18,135 nucleotides of DNA from an uncultured Streptococcus sp. (lineage in GTDB: Bacteria > Bacillota > Bacilli > Lactobacillales > Streptococcaceae): the NCBI GenBank assembly GCA_916048115.1, contig CAJZGQ010000011.1, forward strand, positions 1-18,135. The letters are read 5' to 3'. Of the stretch, positions 6,262 through 13,257 are shown piece after piece. The translations under genes were made by a program, and so were the position numbers. The notes under the pieces are model-generated. The model saw only the letters and a list, made by a program, of their open reading frames with translations, did not search any database and was not told where the DNA came from. Positions within the stretch are counted from its first letter, which is position 1; each line of letters begins with the position of its first letter.

Positions 6262-7134
6262 ATGAAAAAATATAGTCTACTCTTATTGAGTGTTGCTCTT
6301 TTAGCAGGGTGTGCGAATTCTACTAGCAAACAGTCGAATCAAAAGACGCAAACCAGCTCAACGGTGCAGTTGTCAAAGGCTGACCAGAAGACCTTGGACA
6401 ATGCGACAGCTGAATACAAAGACTTTGTTGAAATGCAAATTGACCAATTGCTCAAGGATACAGAAGGATTCCGAGCTACCCTAAAAGACGGTAATTTGGA
6501 AGAAGCTAAAAAGCAATATCCCTTGATCCGTATGGCCTATGAACGTTCCGAACCGATTGCTGAAACCTTCGGAGAATCAGATGTCAAGATCGACTACCGT
6601 TTGGTGGATTATGTGGATGAAAATAAATCAGAAGATGGCTGGTCAGGTTTCCACCGGATTGAACGTATCCTTTGGGAAAACAATACTACAGATGGAACAG
6701 ACAAATACGCTGACCAACTAGTGAACGATATCAAGGAGTTGAAAGCTAAAATTGCTACAGTAGAAGTCACACCGGATATCATGTTGACCGGAGCTGTCGA
6801 TTTGCTCAACGAAGTGGCAACGCAAAAGATTACGGGTGAAGAAGAAGTCTTCTCTCATACAGATCTTTACGACTTCCGTGCCAATATTGAAGGGGCTGAA
6901 AAGATCTTCTCTCTCTTTAAACCCTTGATTGAGAAAAAAGATGCTAAACTGGTTAAAACCTTGGAAGCAGAGTTCAAAAATGTCAATGCTTTATTGGACA
7001 AACACATGACAGATGATTCAAACTATAAGTCTTACACAGATTTATCCAAGGAAGATACCAAGGAATTGGCAGAAGCTGTGACCAAACTTGGTGAACCATT
7101 ATCTCAAATGGGTGTGATTTTAGATGGGAAATAA
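6262..7134 (+). CDS. efeO: Iron-uptake lipoprotein with M75 imelysin-like domain (EfeO/EfeM type)
   Basis: A 290-residue surface lipoprotein of the ferrous-iron EfeUOB system. The signal peptide MKKYSLLLLSVALLAGC ends in a lipobox (LAGC), giving a lipid-anchored Cys17. The mature part is a single M75 imelysin-like domain. It contains GFHRIERILWE, where HRIE (131-134) is the family HxxE metal motif. There is no N-terminal cupredoxin domain as in E. coli EfeO, so the protein is closer to the single-domain EfeM form. The ATG at 6262 is chosen because GAGGAG lies about 9 bases upstream and the signal peptide starts there; earlier in-frame starts lie within the promoter or have no good ribosome binding site. 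It leads the operon efeO-efeB-efeU-tatC-tatA and probably binds iron outside the membrane for delivery to EfeU. Confidence 0.9.
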   Translation: MKKYSLLLLSVALLAGCANSTSKQSNQKTQTSSTVQLSKADQKTLDNATAEYKDFVEMQIDQLLKDTEGFRATLKDGNLEEAKKQYPLIRMAYERSEPIAETFGESDVKIDYRLVDYVDENKSEDGWSGFHRIERILWENNTTDGTDKYADQLVNDIKELKAKIATVEVTPDIMLTGAVDLLNEVATQKITGEEEVFSHTDLYDFRANIEGAEKIFSLFKPLIEKKDAKLVKTLEAEFKNVNALLDKHMTDDSNYKSYTDLSKEDTKELAEAVTKLGEPLSQMGVILDGK

Positions 7135-7139
7135 GAAAA

Positions 7140-8345
7140 ATGGCTGACGAAAAATTTTTAGATAAAAAAATGGACCGTCGTGAATTTCTTAAAAAAGCAG
7201 GTATTGGAGGGGCTGGTCTAGCGCTGGGTCTCTCTGGTGCATCTGCTTTTTTCGCTAATCAAGACAGTTCCAGCAAGAAAGCTTATGATGGGGATGAAGA
7301 TATCTCCTTTTATGGTAAGCATCAAGCAGGGATTACGACGCCCATGCAGAAGGCTTGTTACTTGGTGGTGTTAGATCTTCACACGACGGACAAAAAAGAA
7401 GTCATCCAGCTCTTTAAAGACTGGACTGATTATAGTAGTAAATTAGTCGAAGGAGAGTTGGTCAAAAAAGATGGTTCCAATGCCCTCTTGCCACCAACGG
7501 ATACTGGTGAAACAGTAGGACTTAACCCCTATCGCTTGAGCCTGACTTTTGGGGTTTCTGCTTCCTTTCTAAAGAAGCTGGGCTTGGAGTCCAAACGTCC
7601 CAAGCTCTTTCGTGATTTGCCCCCATTTCCAAAGGAGCAGTTGCAGGACAAATACACTGGTGGTGATATCGTAATTCAGGCCTGTGCAGATGATGAGCAA
7701 GTTGCCTTTCATGCGGTGAGAAATCTGATTCGTAAGGGTCGCAATACCATTACCATGAAGTGGAGCAAATCAGGCTTTGCGGCTATTGGTGACCGAAAAG
7801 AAACGCCCCGCAACCTCTTTGGTTTCAAGGATGGAACAGCAAATGTCACGACGGAGAAGGATTTTGACAAGGTCGTCTGGACTGACAGCAAGGATTGGAT
7901 GAAGGGTGGTTCCTATATGGCTCTTCGCTTAGTGCAAATGCACTTGGAAACTTGGGACCGAACGAATTTGCAGGAGCAGGAAAATACCTTTGGTCGCTAC
8001 AAGGAGTCCGGTGCTCCCTTTGGTAAAACCAACGAATTTGATGAAGTAGATTTATCTAAACTACCAGTAGATTCACATGTCCGTTTGGCCAAAGAAGTGG
8101 ATCGACCGATTTTACGGCGGTCTTATTCCTATTCGGATGGCATCAATGAACAGACTGGGCAATTTGATGCTGGCTTGATCTTTATCGCTTTTCAAAAGGA
8201 TCCGAACAGCTTTGTCAAAATCCAAACCAACTTGGGTGCGGTGGATAAAATGAACGAGTACATCACCCATATCGGAAGTGGACTTTTTGCTTGCTTTGCA
8301 GGCGTTGAGAAAGGAGGGTATCTTGGTCAAGCACTCTTTGAATAA
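7140..8345 (+). CDS. efeB: Tat-exported DyP-type haem peroxidase EfeB
   Basis: A 401-residue DyP-type peroxidase of the EfeB/YwbN group, exported folded with its haem. The N-terminus has a twin-arginine signal, DRREFLKKAG (Arg13-Arg14), then a hydrophobic stretch ending near ASAFFA. The catalytic GxxDG motif is GFKDG (228-232), and IQACADDEQVAFHAVRNL and ILRRSYSYSDG are family blocks. EfeB proteins are thought to oxidise ferrous iron or take iron from haem, feeding EfeU. It starts 5 bases after the efeO stop with only a weak GGGAA-type ribosome binding site, so it may rely on translational coupling. Its last 23 bases overlap efeU. It is the only Tat signal in the window, and tatC-tatA lie two genes downstream. 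Confidence 0.93.
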   Translation: MADEKFLDKKMDRREFLKKAGIGGAGLALGLSGASAFFANQDSSSKKAYDGDEDISFYGKHQAGITTPMQKACYLVVLDLHTTDKKEVIQLFKDWTDYSSKLVEGELVKKDGSNALLPPTDTGETVGLNPYRLSLTFGVSASFLKKLGLESKRPKLFRDLPPFPKEQLQDKYTGGDIVIQACADDEQVAFHAVRNLIRKGRNTITMKWSKSGFAAIGDRKETPRNLFGFKDGTANVTTEKDFDKVVWTDSKDWMKGGSYMALRLVQMHLETWDRTNLQEQENTFGRYKESGAPFGKTNEFDEVDLSKLPVDSHVRLAKEVDRPILRRSYSYSDGINEQTGQFDAGLIFIAFQKDPNSFVKIQTNLGAVDKMNEYITHIGSGLFACFAGVEKGGYLGQALFE

Positions 8346-10008
8346 ACTCTTGATCTTGTTCGGCCTTCTTGCCTTGTTCTGGACTCATCCAGTGGCTGCG
8401 GAGTCTTATAGCGATCTCTTTATCAAGATTACAGATGCAACAACAGCTGTACAAAATAAGGACCAGGATAAGGCCAAGGCATTAATCGCTGAGATTCAGG
8501 CTGCTTTTGAATCCAAAGACCACCATGATTCCAAGGCAGGGAAAAAAGTTAGCCAAGCCTTAGCTATAAAAGGGGAGGTAACTAAAGACGATCTCACCAA
8601 GATCTCATCAGCCTTGCTCGCTTTTGAAAAAGAGCAAAATCCGGTCGATTTAGAGGCGGAAAAAGACAAACTTGTGAGTCGCCTCGCTCCTTACTTTAAG
8701 AACCTACAAGAGGCCATTACGGCTAAGGATCTGGATAAAACCCGTCAAACCTATGCAGATCTCAATAACACATGGACGCGAAACGAAGCGGTGGTAAGAG
8801 ATCACAGCACAGCCTACTATGGCAAAATCGAGACGGCCATTTCGCTCTTACGCAGTAGTATTGAAACAGAGCCTACCGATTTCACCAACATCCAGTCCTC
8901 TTATGATGACCTCAAAAATGGGATTGATGCTTTTGTAAAAGGAGAAGCCATTAGCAGTGCCAGTACGGATTTGACGCTGAACGATGGGATCAAGCTTTTG
9001 GAGAAGGCGCAAAGCCAATTCCAATCCGGCGACGATAAGTCTGCTGCAGCGACTATGAAGCAGTTCATCACGATCTGGCCAACCATCGAGGGAGATGTTA
9101 GCACGACCAATCCAAGTCTCTACACGCGCGTAGAGAGTGAATCCCCGGTTATAATGGTCAAGGGGAAAGAAAAGGCCTATCAAGAGAAATTACAAGCCTT
9201 GATCCGAGACTTGTCTGCGATCGATACGACAGCTTCTTACAACGCTTTTGATGCCATGTTGATTCTTCTGCGTGAAGGAGTAGAAGCCCTTCTGATTGTC
9301 ATGGCGCTTGTGACGACCCTTAAGGCCGCTAAGATGAGGAAAGGTCTCAAATGGGTTTACGGTGGAGCTATCGCTGGTGTTCTTGCCAGTGCAGCAATCG
9401 CTCTTGTTTTGCAAGTAGCTTTTCCAGCCGTTACTTCGGGGTCTAACCGGGAAATCATTGAAGGTGGCGTTGGGATTTTCGCTGTGATCATGATGATCCT
9501 CATCGGAATTTGGCTCCACAGCAAGTCTTCAGTCAAACAGTGGAATGCCTTTATGGACCGTCAAATGAAGACAGTGACGGCTACAGGAAGCTTTGTCTCT
9601 ATGTTTGCCCTCAGTTTCTTAGCAGTCTTTCGTGAAGGGGCTGAGACCATTCTCTTTTATGTCGGGATCATTCCGCGGATTACAACCGCGAATTTCTTAC
9701 TGGGAATCGGGCTTGCCATAGCCGTTCTCATCTTCATTGCAGTGGCTATGACCAAGGCTAGTCAAGCTATCAAACCTCATCGAATCTTTTTCATTCTGAC
9801 GTGGTTGATTTACGCCTTGGCCTTCAAGATGCTCGGTGTCAGCATTCACGCCCTGCAGTTGACCAATATCCTCCCTAGCCATTTGGTCAATGGACTTCCA
9901 ACCATCGATTGGGCGGGCATCTATCCAAGCTGGGAAGTTCTTCTTCCTCAATGTATCTTTGTAGCCTTGATCGCACTCGTTACGGTGAGACAACATGGCA
10001 AAGAGTAG
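8323..10008 (+). CDS. efeU: FTR1-family iron permease EfeU (YwbL type)
   Basis: A 561-residue iron permease with a long extracytoplasmic N-terminal domain. The TTG start at 8323 is chosen because AAGGAGG lies 5-6 bases upstream and the protein then begins with a good signal peptide (MVKHSLNKLLILFGLLALF, cleaved near VAA). An ATG at 8278 would give a worse N-terminus deep inside efeB. Residues about 30-300 are a helical extracytoplasmic region. The membrane part holds two FTR1 iron motifs of REXXE type: REGVE (317-321) and REGAE (437-441), the second in FREGAETILF. About seven membrane helices follow from residue 310. The start overlaps the efeB 3' end by 23 bases and the end overlaps tatC by 14 bases, so the operon genes are probably translationally coupled. 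Confidence 0.92.
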   Translation: MVKHSLNKLLILFGLLALFWTHPVAAESYSDLFIKITDATTAVQNKDQDKAKALIAEIQAAFESKDHHDSKAGKKVSQALAIKGEVTKDDLTKISSALLAFEKEQNPVDLEAEKDKLVSRLAPYFKNLQEAITAKDLDKTRQTYADLNNTWTRNEAVVRDHSTAYYGKIETAISLLRSSIETEPTDFTNIQSSYDDLKNGIDAFVKGEAISSASTDLTLNDGIKLLEKAQSQFQSGDDKSAAATMKQFITIWPTIEGDVSTTNPSLYTRVESESPVIMVKGKEKAYQEKLQALIRDLSAIDTTASYNAFDAMLILLREGVEALLIVMALVTTLKAAKMRKGLKWVYGGAIAGVLASAAIALVLQVAFPAVTSGSNREIIEGGVGIFAVIMMILIGIWLHSKSSVKQWNAFMDRQMKTVTATGSFVSMFALSFLAVFREGAETILFYVGIIPRITTANFLLGIGLAIAVLIFIAVAMTKASQAIKPHRIFFILTWLIYALAFKMLGVSIHALQLTNILPSHLVNGLPTIDWAGIYPSWEVLLPQCIFVALIALVTVRQHGKE

Positions 10009-10714
10009 AGCAGATGAAATGACCATTGTTGAGCATTTGGTTGAATTTCGAAAACGATTGATCGCAGTGGTCTTGTGTTATATTATCGTCTTCATCCTAG
10101 CCTTTGTATTTGGTGGAGAACTCTATCAAGCCTTGACGGCTAGCCTCCATCAAAAACTGCTGGTACTGGGACCGAATGATATCCTCTGGATCTATGTATC
10201 GCTGGCAAATCTCACAGCTTTTAGCCTGACCTTGCCCTTTATTGTCTACCAGATTTGGCAATTTGTAAGACCGGCTTTGAAGGAGAAGGAGGCGCGTGCA
10301 GTCTTTGCCTACATCCCAGCTAGCTTTATCTGCTTTGTGCTGGGACTTGCATTTGGTTATTTCTTTGTCAGCCCAGCTATTTTAGAGGTCCTGATGCGCT
10401 TGGGAGAAGGGCTGTTTGATACCCAATTGACGGCACAAAATTATCTAACCTTCTTATGGCACACCACCTTGCCTTTAGGGGTCTTGTTTGAGTTACCAGT
10501 TTTGGTCGCTTTTCTGACCTCGATCGGGCTCTTGACACCACAGTTTTTAATAACCTACCGACGTTACGCTTACTTTGTCCTGCTGGTCTTAGCCGTCGTG
10601 CTAACCCCTGCAGACTTTATCAGTGACTTGGCCATGACACTCCCTTTGATCCTCTTATTTGAAGTCAGTGTCGCCTTCAGTAAAGTCATCTATTCAAGAA
10701 AAAGGAGAAACTAA
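9995..10714 (+). CDS. tatC: Twin-arginine translocase subunit TatC
   Basis: A 239-residue integral membrane protein, the receptor for twin-arginine signal peptides. The N-terminal motif EHLVEFRKRL is the family HLxELRxR signature. PFIVYQIWQFVRPALKEKE fits the conserved first periplasmic loop region, and six hydrophobic segments are visible, which is the normal length and topology. The start overlaps efeU by 14 bases and the stop shares one base with the tatA ATG (TAATG). Its place in the operon suggests that its main or only client is EfeB. Confidence 0.95.
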   Translation: MAKSRADEMTIVEHLVEFRKRLIAVVLCYIIVFILAFVFGGELYQALTASLHQKLLVLGPNDILWIYVSLANLTAFSLTLPFIVYQIWQFVRPALKEKEARAVFAYIPASFICFVLGLAFGYFFVSPAILEVLMRLGEGLFDTQLTAQNYLTFLWHTTLPLGVLFELPVLVAFLTSIGLLTPQFLITYRRYAYFVLLVLAVVLTPADFISDLAMTLPLILLFEVSVAFSKVIYSRKRRN

Positions 10715-10911
10715 TGGGAATTTTACGTGATATTGGAGCACCAGGTTTGATCATCATCATCCTGGGCGCCCTCTTGATTTTTGGACCAAAACGCCTGCCT
10801 GAGTTGGGCCAGTCCATCGGCAAAATGTTTGCTGAATTTAAGACAGCTGTCAATAAAGGCAGTGAAGAAGCAGATCAAGACGCCAAAGAAGCTAAAGAAG
10901 AAAAAGAATAA
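10714..10911 (+). CDS. tatA: Twin-arginine translocase subunit TatA
   Basis: A 65-residue TatA/TatE-type protein that forms the Tat pore or membrane-weakening assembly. One N-terminal membrane helix (GAPGLIIIILGALLIFG) is followed by the hinge FGPKRLPELGQSIGK, an amphipathic helix and a charged C-terminal tail rich in Glu and Lys. AAAGGAG lies upstream of the ATG, which overlaps the tatC stop. No TatB is present, as is usual for Firmicutes, so this is a minimal TatAC system. No clear terminator follows before the next promoter. Confidence 0.95.
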   Translation: MGILRDIGAPGLIIIILGALLIFGPKRLPELGQSIGKMFAEFKTAVNKGSEEADQDAKEAKEEKE

Positions 10912-10933
10912 TCAGACAATTTTCAAAATTCTA

Positions 10934-10962
10934 TTGAGTTCGATTGCATAAAAAGGTATAAT
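10934..10962 (+). promoter_or_regulatory. Promoter of the 36-residue membrane peptide gene
   Basis: TTGAGT (10934-10939) and a perfect TATAAT (10957-10962) are separated by 17 bases, 36 bases before the peptide start codon. Confidence 0.7.
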
Positions 10963-10997
10963 AAGACAAGTACTTGCAATCGACGAAGGAGGAAACC

Positions 10998-11108
10998 ATG
11001 ATTATTACGATTTTGTCACTCATTTTCTATTTTAGCTATATCGGATTCTTATGCTGGTTGGTCGTAAAAATTGTCGAAAAATTGTTCAATTTCTTGTTGA
11101 ACCGTTAA
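10998..11108 (+). CDS. Small membrane peptide of 36 residues
   Basis: The frame encodes MIITILSLIFYFSYIGFLCW, then LVVKIVEKLFNFLLNR and a TAA stop. It is almost entirely one hydrophobic helix with a basic, amphipathic C-terminal end, so it should sit in the membrane with the C-terminus probably inside. AAGGAGG ends five bases before the ATG, a very strong ribosome binding site. A near-consensus promoter lies upstream and a terminator directly follows, so it is a complete small transcription unit of about 180 bases. I do not recognise a named family. It could be a small membrane regulator or a toxin-like peptide, but nothing here proves either. It is too short for many gene finders. Confidence 0.7.
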   Translation: MIITILSLIFYFSYIGFLCWLVVKIVEKLFNFLLNR

Positions 11109-11117
11109 TAAAGAAAT

Positions 11118-11149
11118 AATCCATTTCACCCTGTGTGAGTGGATTTTTT
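11118..11149 (+). terminator. Terminator after the small membrane peptide
   Basis: AATCCATTTCAC (11118-11129) pairs with GTGAGTGGATT (11135-11145) with one bulged base, followed by a run of Ts. It begins 9 bases after the stop codon. Confidence 0.75.
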
Positions 11150-11242
11150 GTATCCAATTCAGTTAGAAAGATTAAAACAAAGAGGTTTTAACGGTCTCAG
11201 ATTGAAGATAAAGTCATATAAAAACTTTCCTTAAGTGAGTAC

Positions 11243-11302
11243 GGACGTCAGCGAACTTCTTAGAAGTTCCATGACTAAATCAAGATACAAAGGACGTCAG
11301 CG
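11243..11302 (+). repeat. Direct repeat GGACGTCAGCG (two copies) with an adjoining inverted repeat
   Basis: GGACGTCAGCG occurs at 11243-11253 and 11292-11302, 49 bases apart. Starting at the end of the first copy, GAACTTC-TTA-GAAGTTC (11253-11269) is a perfect inverted repeat. They lie in the noncoding stretch 11150-11580, otherwise A/T-rich and without a convincing gene. It may be a copy or relic of an interspersed streptococcal repeat. Confidence 0.5.
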
Positions 11303-11333
11303 GACAAAGTCAAAATAGGAATTTAGAAAGCAA

Positions 11334-11441
11334 GTGAAACAACACAACAAAACCATCGTTTTACTGACTGTTTTGTTTATTGCTATGCTTTCCATTTCAA
11401 TGTTTTTATATCTTTCAACTCCTAGTATTTTTTGTTACTAG
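11334..11441 (+). CDS. Possible 35-residue hydrophobic peptide or gene relic
   Basis: From GTG at 11334 the frame reads MKQHNKTIVLLTVLFIAMLS, then ISMFLYLSTPSIFCY and TAG. It has the shape of a signal peptide or membrane anchor: a basic start and a hydrophobic core. The only ribosome binding site candidate, AGGA at 11317, is too far upstream, and no good promoter is seen. It could be the surviving N-terminus of a lost lipoprotein or secreted protein, or chance. Confidence 0.25.
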   Translation: MKQHNKTIVLLTVLFIAMLSISMFLYLSTPSIFCY

Positions 11442-11561
11442 TGATGGACTATATCGTTTGTTTTTCTTATCTATTTTATAAGAAAGTTAAGCTTAATAGA
11501 AATACAGTAATTACAAGATTCTAATATTTTCTGTTATAGCTTTATTTGGCATGGGTATAAA

Positions 11562-11592
11562 TTGATATAACTTTTATTATCTATGGTATAAT
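11562..11592 (+). promoter_or_regulatory. Promoter of the SAP/DUF6434 gene
   Basis: A perfect TATAAT (11587-11592) is preceded by TGG (extended -10). TTGATA (11562-11567) lies 19 bases upstream, a slightly long spacer. Confidence 0.6.
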
Positions 11593-11623
11593 GAGATAAA
11601 TTTGGAGTTGTAGAGGTGAGCAT

Positions 11624-12241
11624 TTGGAAGGACATAGACCTGATTTTAGAGATATTAAATCATTTGAAGAATTTAACAGATACTACTGGTATCGAGAAGA
11701 GCTTTCACAAATTTGTAAGTACCTTGGATTAGAATACAGATGTACAAAAAAAGAATTAAATCATATTATAGAACAATATTTTAAGGGAAATAGAGTAGAA
11801 AAATTTTTGAGGAAAAGAAACAAAAATCAAACCGAAATAATAACCCTAAATACATCATTACTTGAATGTGGGTTTTCCTTTAATCAGAAATTTCGTGATT
11901 ATTTTTCAGCTGTAACAGGTGTTAATCCGTTTAAATTTAATGCTGATATGGCAACAGCTTGGCGAAAAGTAAAACGGGACAACAACATAAATTTTACAAT
12001 CCAAGATATGATTAAAATATACTATGGAGAGTCAGACTACGCCAAGTATGATAATTCAGCTTGCCAATGGAATCAATTTCTAAAAGACTTTTGTGCGGAT
12101 GAATTTAGCAATCATTACTCCAACAAGTTAAAAGTTGCGGCTATCCTTTGGAAAGAAGTTAGAGATTCAAAAAATAAAAAAATTTATTCACGGGGACTTC
12201 TAAAAGAATATAGCTACAAAATAGAGGAGTACTGTAAGTAA
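11624..12241 (+). CDS. SAP domain / DUF6434-like protein
   Basis: A 205-residue soluble, basic protein. Residues about 15-60 (FNRYYWYREELSQICKYLGL, then a KKELNHIIEQYFKG helix) have the helix-loop-helix pattern of a SAP domain, a small putative nucleic-acid-binding module. The rest (FNQKFRDYFSAVTGVNPFKF, AWRKVKRDNN, WNQFLKDFC, ILWKEVRDSK) resembles the DUF6434-type repeats usually found with this domain in Firmicutes. The TTG start at 11624 has AGGTGAG just upstream and is the likeliest start. The gene is noticeably more A/T-rich than the efe-tat genes, has its own promoter and terminator, and lies in a region of gene decay, so it may be acquired. The function is unknown; DNA or RNA binding is only inferred from the SAP fold. 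Confidence 0.75.
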   Translation: MEGHRPDFRDIKSFEEFNRYYWYREELSQICKYLGLEYRCTKKELNHIIEQYFKGNRVEKFLRKRNKNQTEIITLNTSLLECGFSFNQKFRDYFSAVTGVNPFKFNADMATAWRKVKRDNNINFTIQDMIKIYYGESDYAKYDNSACQWNQFLKDFCADEFSNHYSNKLKVAAILWKEVRDSKNKKIYSRGLLKEYSYKIEEYCK

Positions 12242-12277
12242 ACAATTTCAAGTTTGTCGAACGGAATATAAAGTAAT

Positions 12278-12312
12278 AAAGACGTTAGAAATAAAAAATC
12301 TATCGTCTTTTT
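12278..12312 (+). terminator. Terminator of the SAP/DUF6434 gene
   Basis: AAAGACGTTAGA (12278-12289) pairs with TCTATCGTCTTT (12299-12310) with one mismatch, around an A-rich loop, and runs into more Ts. Confidence 0.75.
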
Positions 12313-12529
12313 CATGCCTATTTTCAATTTATATTGCTATCAATAAATAGGGAAAACTCGCAAGAGTTGCTAACTAGTATTTCAAACGCCTCTCACTAAT
12401 ATATACACGACAAAATGCTAATCTTCCTATATCCTATTTTTCGCAACTCTAGTATATCAGATGAACATGTCTTTTGTGTTGCACTTCATTTTTCAACAGG
12501 GCAAATAAAAAGATAGTTGAAAACTATAG
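12313..12529. other. A/T-rich stretch without a gene
   Basis: No supportable gene is seen on either strand. Small symmetric elements are present: AACTC-GCAA-GAGTT (12355-12368), a distant GCAACTC complementary to GAGTTGC, and ATAGTT-GAA-AACTAT near 12513-12527. The stretch between the SAP gene terminator and the decayed coding end may hold mobile-element debris, but no transposase motif can be read. Confidence 0.4.
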
Positions 12530-12628
12530 AATATTGAAATTACGCTATTTTTAGTCCAACTGAAACTCATACTTTCCAAACCAGACTTAAAAAAAGCTCG
12601 TAAAGCATCACAATTTAGTAAAGGTTAA
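12530..12628 (+). pseudogene. Decayed C-terminal end of an unidentified gene
   Basis: This short open stretch has no start codon or ribosome binding site and follows a stop codon directly. It ends in SKPDLKKARKASQFSKG and TAA, a basic ending typical of a real protein terminus. A strong terminator lies 30 bases downstream with no other gene to serve. I read it as the tail of a deleted gene; the family is not recognised. Confidence 0.4.
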
Positions 12629-12658
12629 TTCGTTACTGGAATTACTTACAAGATCTTA

Positions 12659-12690
12659 GCACTCTGTTTCTGCAGAGTGCTTTTTTGTTT
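12659..12690 (+). terminator. Strong terminator with no intact gene upstream
   Basis: GCACTCTG (12659-12666) and CAGAGTGC (12673-12680) form a perfect 8-bp stem with a six-base loop, then TTTTTTGTTTT. No intact coding region precedes it for over 400 bases. Confidence 0.9.
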
Positions 12691-12723
12691 TATAGAATAT
12701 AAGAAAATAGAATACGGATATGG

Positions 12724-12729
12724 TATAAT
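12724..12729 (+). promoter_or_regulatory. Extended -10 promoter of the 111-residue protein gene
   Basis: TGGTATAAT carries an extended -10 element 35 bases before the start codon. No clear -35 is seen. The core TATGGTATAATG is identical to that before the SAP gene at 11581. Confidence 0.5.
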
Positions 12730-12764
12730 GGAGTAACAAGTATTTCATTAGAGGAAGTGGCCAG

Positions 12765-13100
12765 ATGAAAATTATAGTTGATCGAGATTCAGTTTGTGCC
12801 GGAGATGATATTTACAACCATGAGATGACATTCGAGGTGCCAGAAAGCCTCACTGTTGCTGAATTCTTTAACTTCGTGCAGAACCATGGCTTCTTAGCTG
12901 CCATTCAAGGAAATGATGTAGCGTGGGGGCTTCAAAATAGCACGGGTAAAATCGGAGAGTATTTTACAAAAACAGGAGAAGTCACGCATTCAGAAATTAA
13001 CATTAAAGATAAAATTGATGAAGCTGGTGGCAAACCTAATTTCTATGTACGCTATTATAGTAACCCGGAATGGGCAAGAGAAAACAGTAGTAGAGGATAA
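12765..13100 (+). CDS. Small hypothetical protein, probably frameshifted near its C-terminus
   Basis: A 111-residue acidic soluble protein starting MKIIVDRDSVCAGDDIYNHE. It has no signal peptide or membrane segment, and GAGGAAG lies about 9 bases before the ATG. I do not recognise a named family, though the opening resembles small hypothetical proteins of Firmicutes. The normal frame ends NPEWARENSSRG. Moving one base forward near 13080 opens a second frame to a TAG at 13153-13155. That frame encodes the coherent acidic tail KTVVEDKLEEERVFSPNEFE plus KQIA. An ancestral protein of about 136 residues with a one-base insertion near 13077-13083 explains this best. Whether the shortened product works is unknown. 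The following palindrome and truncated hydrolase show the locus is unstable. Confidence 0.7.
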   Translation: MKIIVDRDSVCAGDDIYNHEMTFEVPESLTVAEFFNFVQNHGFLAAIQGNDVAWGLQNSTGKIGEYFTKTGEVTHSEINIKDKIDEAGGKPNFYVRYYSNPEWARENSSRG

Positions 13101-13163
13101 GCTTGAAGAAGAAAGAGTTTTTAGTCCGAATGAATTTGAAAAACAAATTGCTTAGTTAATAGC

Positions 13164-13213
13164 ACTCCTTCTACGAGATTATAAAATTCATTTTACAATC
13201 TCGTAGAAGGGGT
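13164..13213. repeat. 50-nt near-perfect palindrome
   Basis: ACTCCTTCTACGAGATT (13164-13180) pairs with AATCTCGTAGAAGGGGT (13197-13213) with one G-T pair. After a single mismatch, TAAAAT (13182-13187) pairs with ATTTTA (13190-13195) around TC. The structure is centred on 13188/13189. No T-run follows, so it is not an ordinary terminator. It separates the frameshifted gene from the truncated hydrolase and may be a repeat element, a mobile-element end or a deletion junction. Confidence 0.85.
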
Positions 13214-13257
13214 CCAGCAACCTGAGGGCGCTATCCTTCAAATTTTTCTCCCAAAAT

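Noticed and set aside
8848..9519. Minus-strand frames across efeU
   Set aside because: They are shadows of a long, well-supported transporter gene.
11243..11302. CRISPR array
   Set aside because: Only two 11-base copies occur, with no further units and no cas genes.
12440..12540. Possible insertion-sequence end near 12440-12540
   Set aside because: The A/T-rich stretch with short inverted repeats looks like mobile-element debris, but no transposase motif, paired terminal repeats or target duplication could be found.
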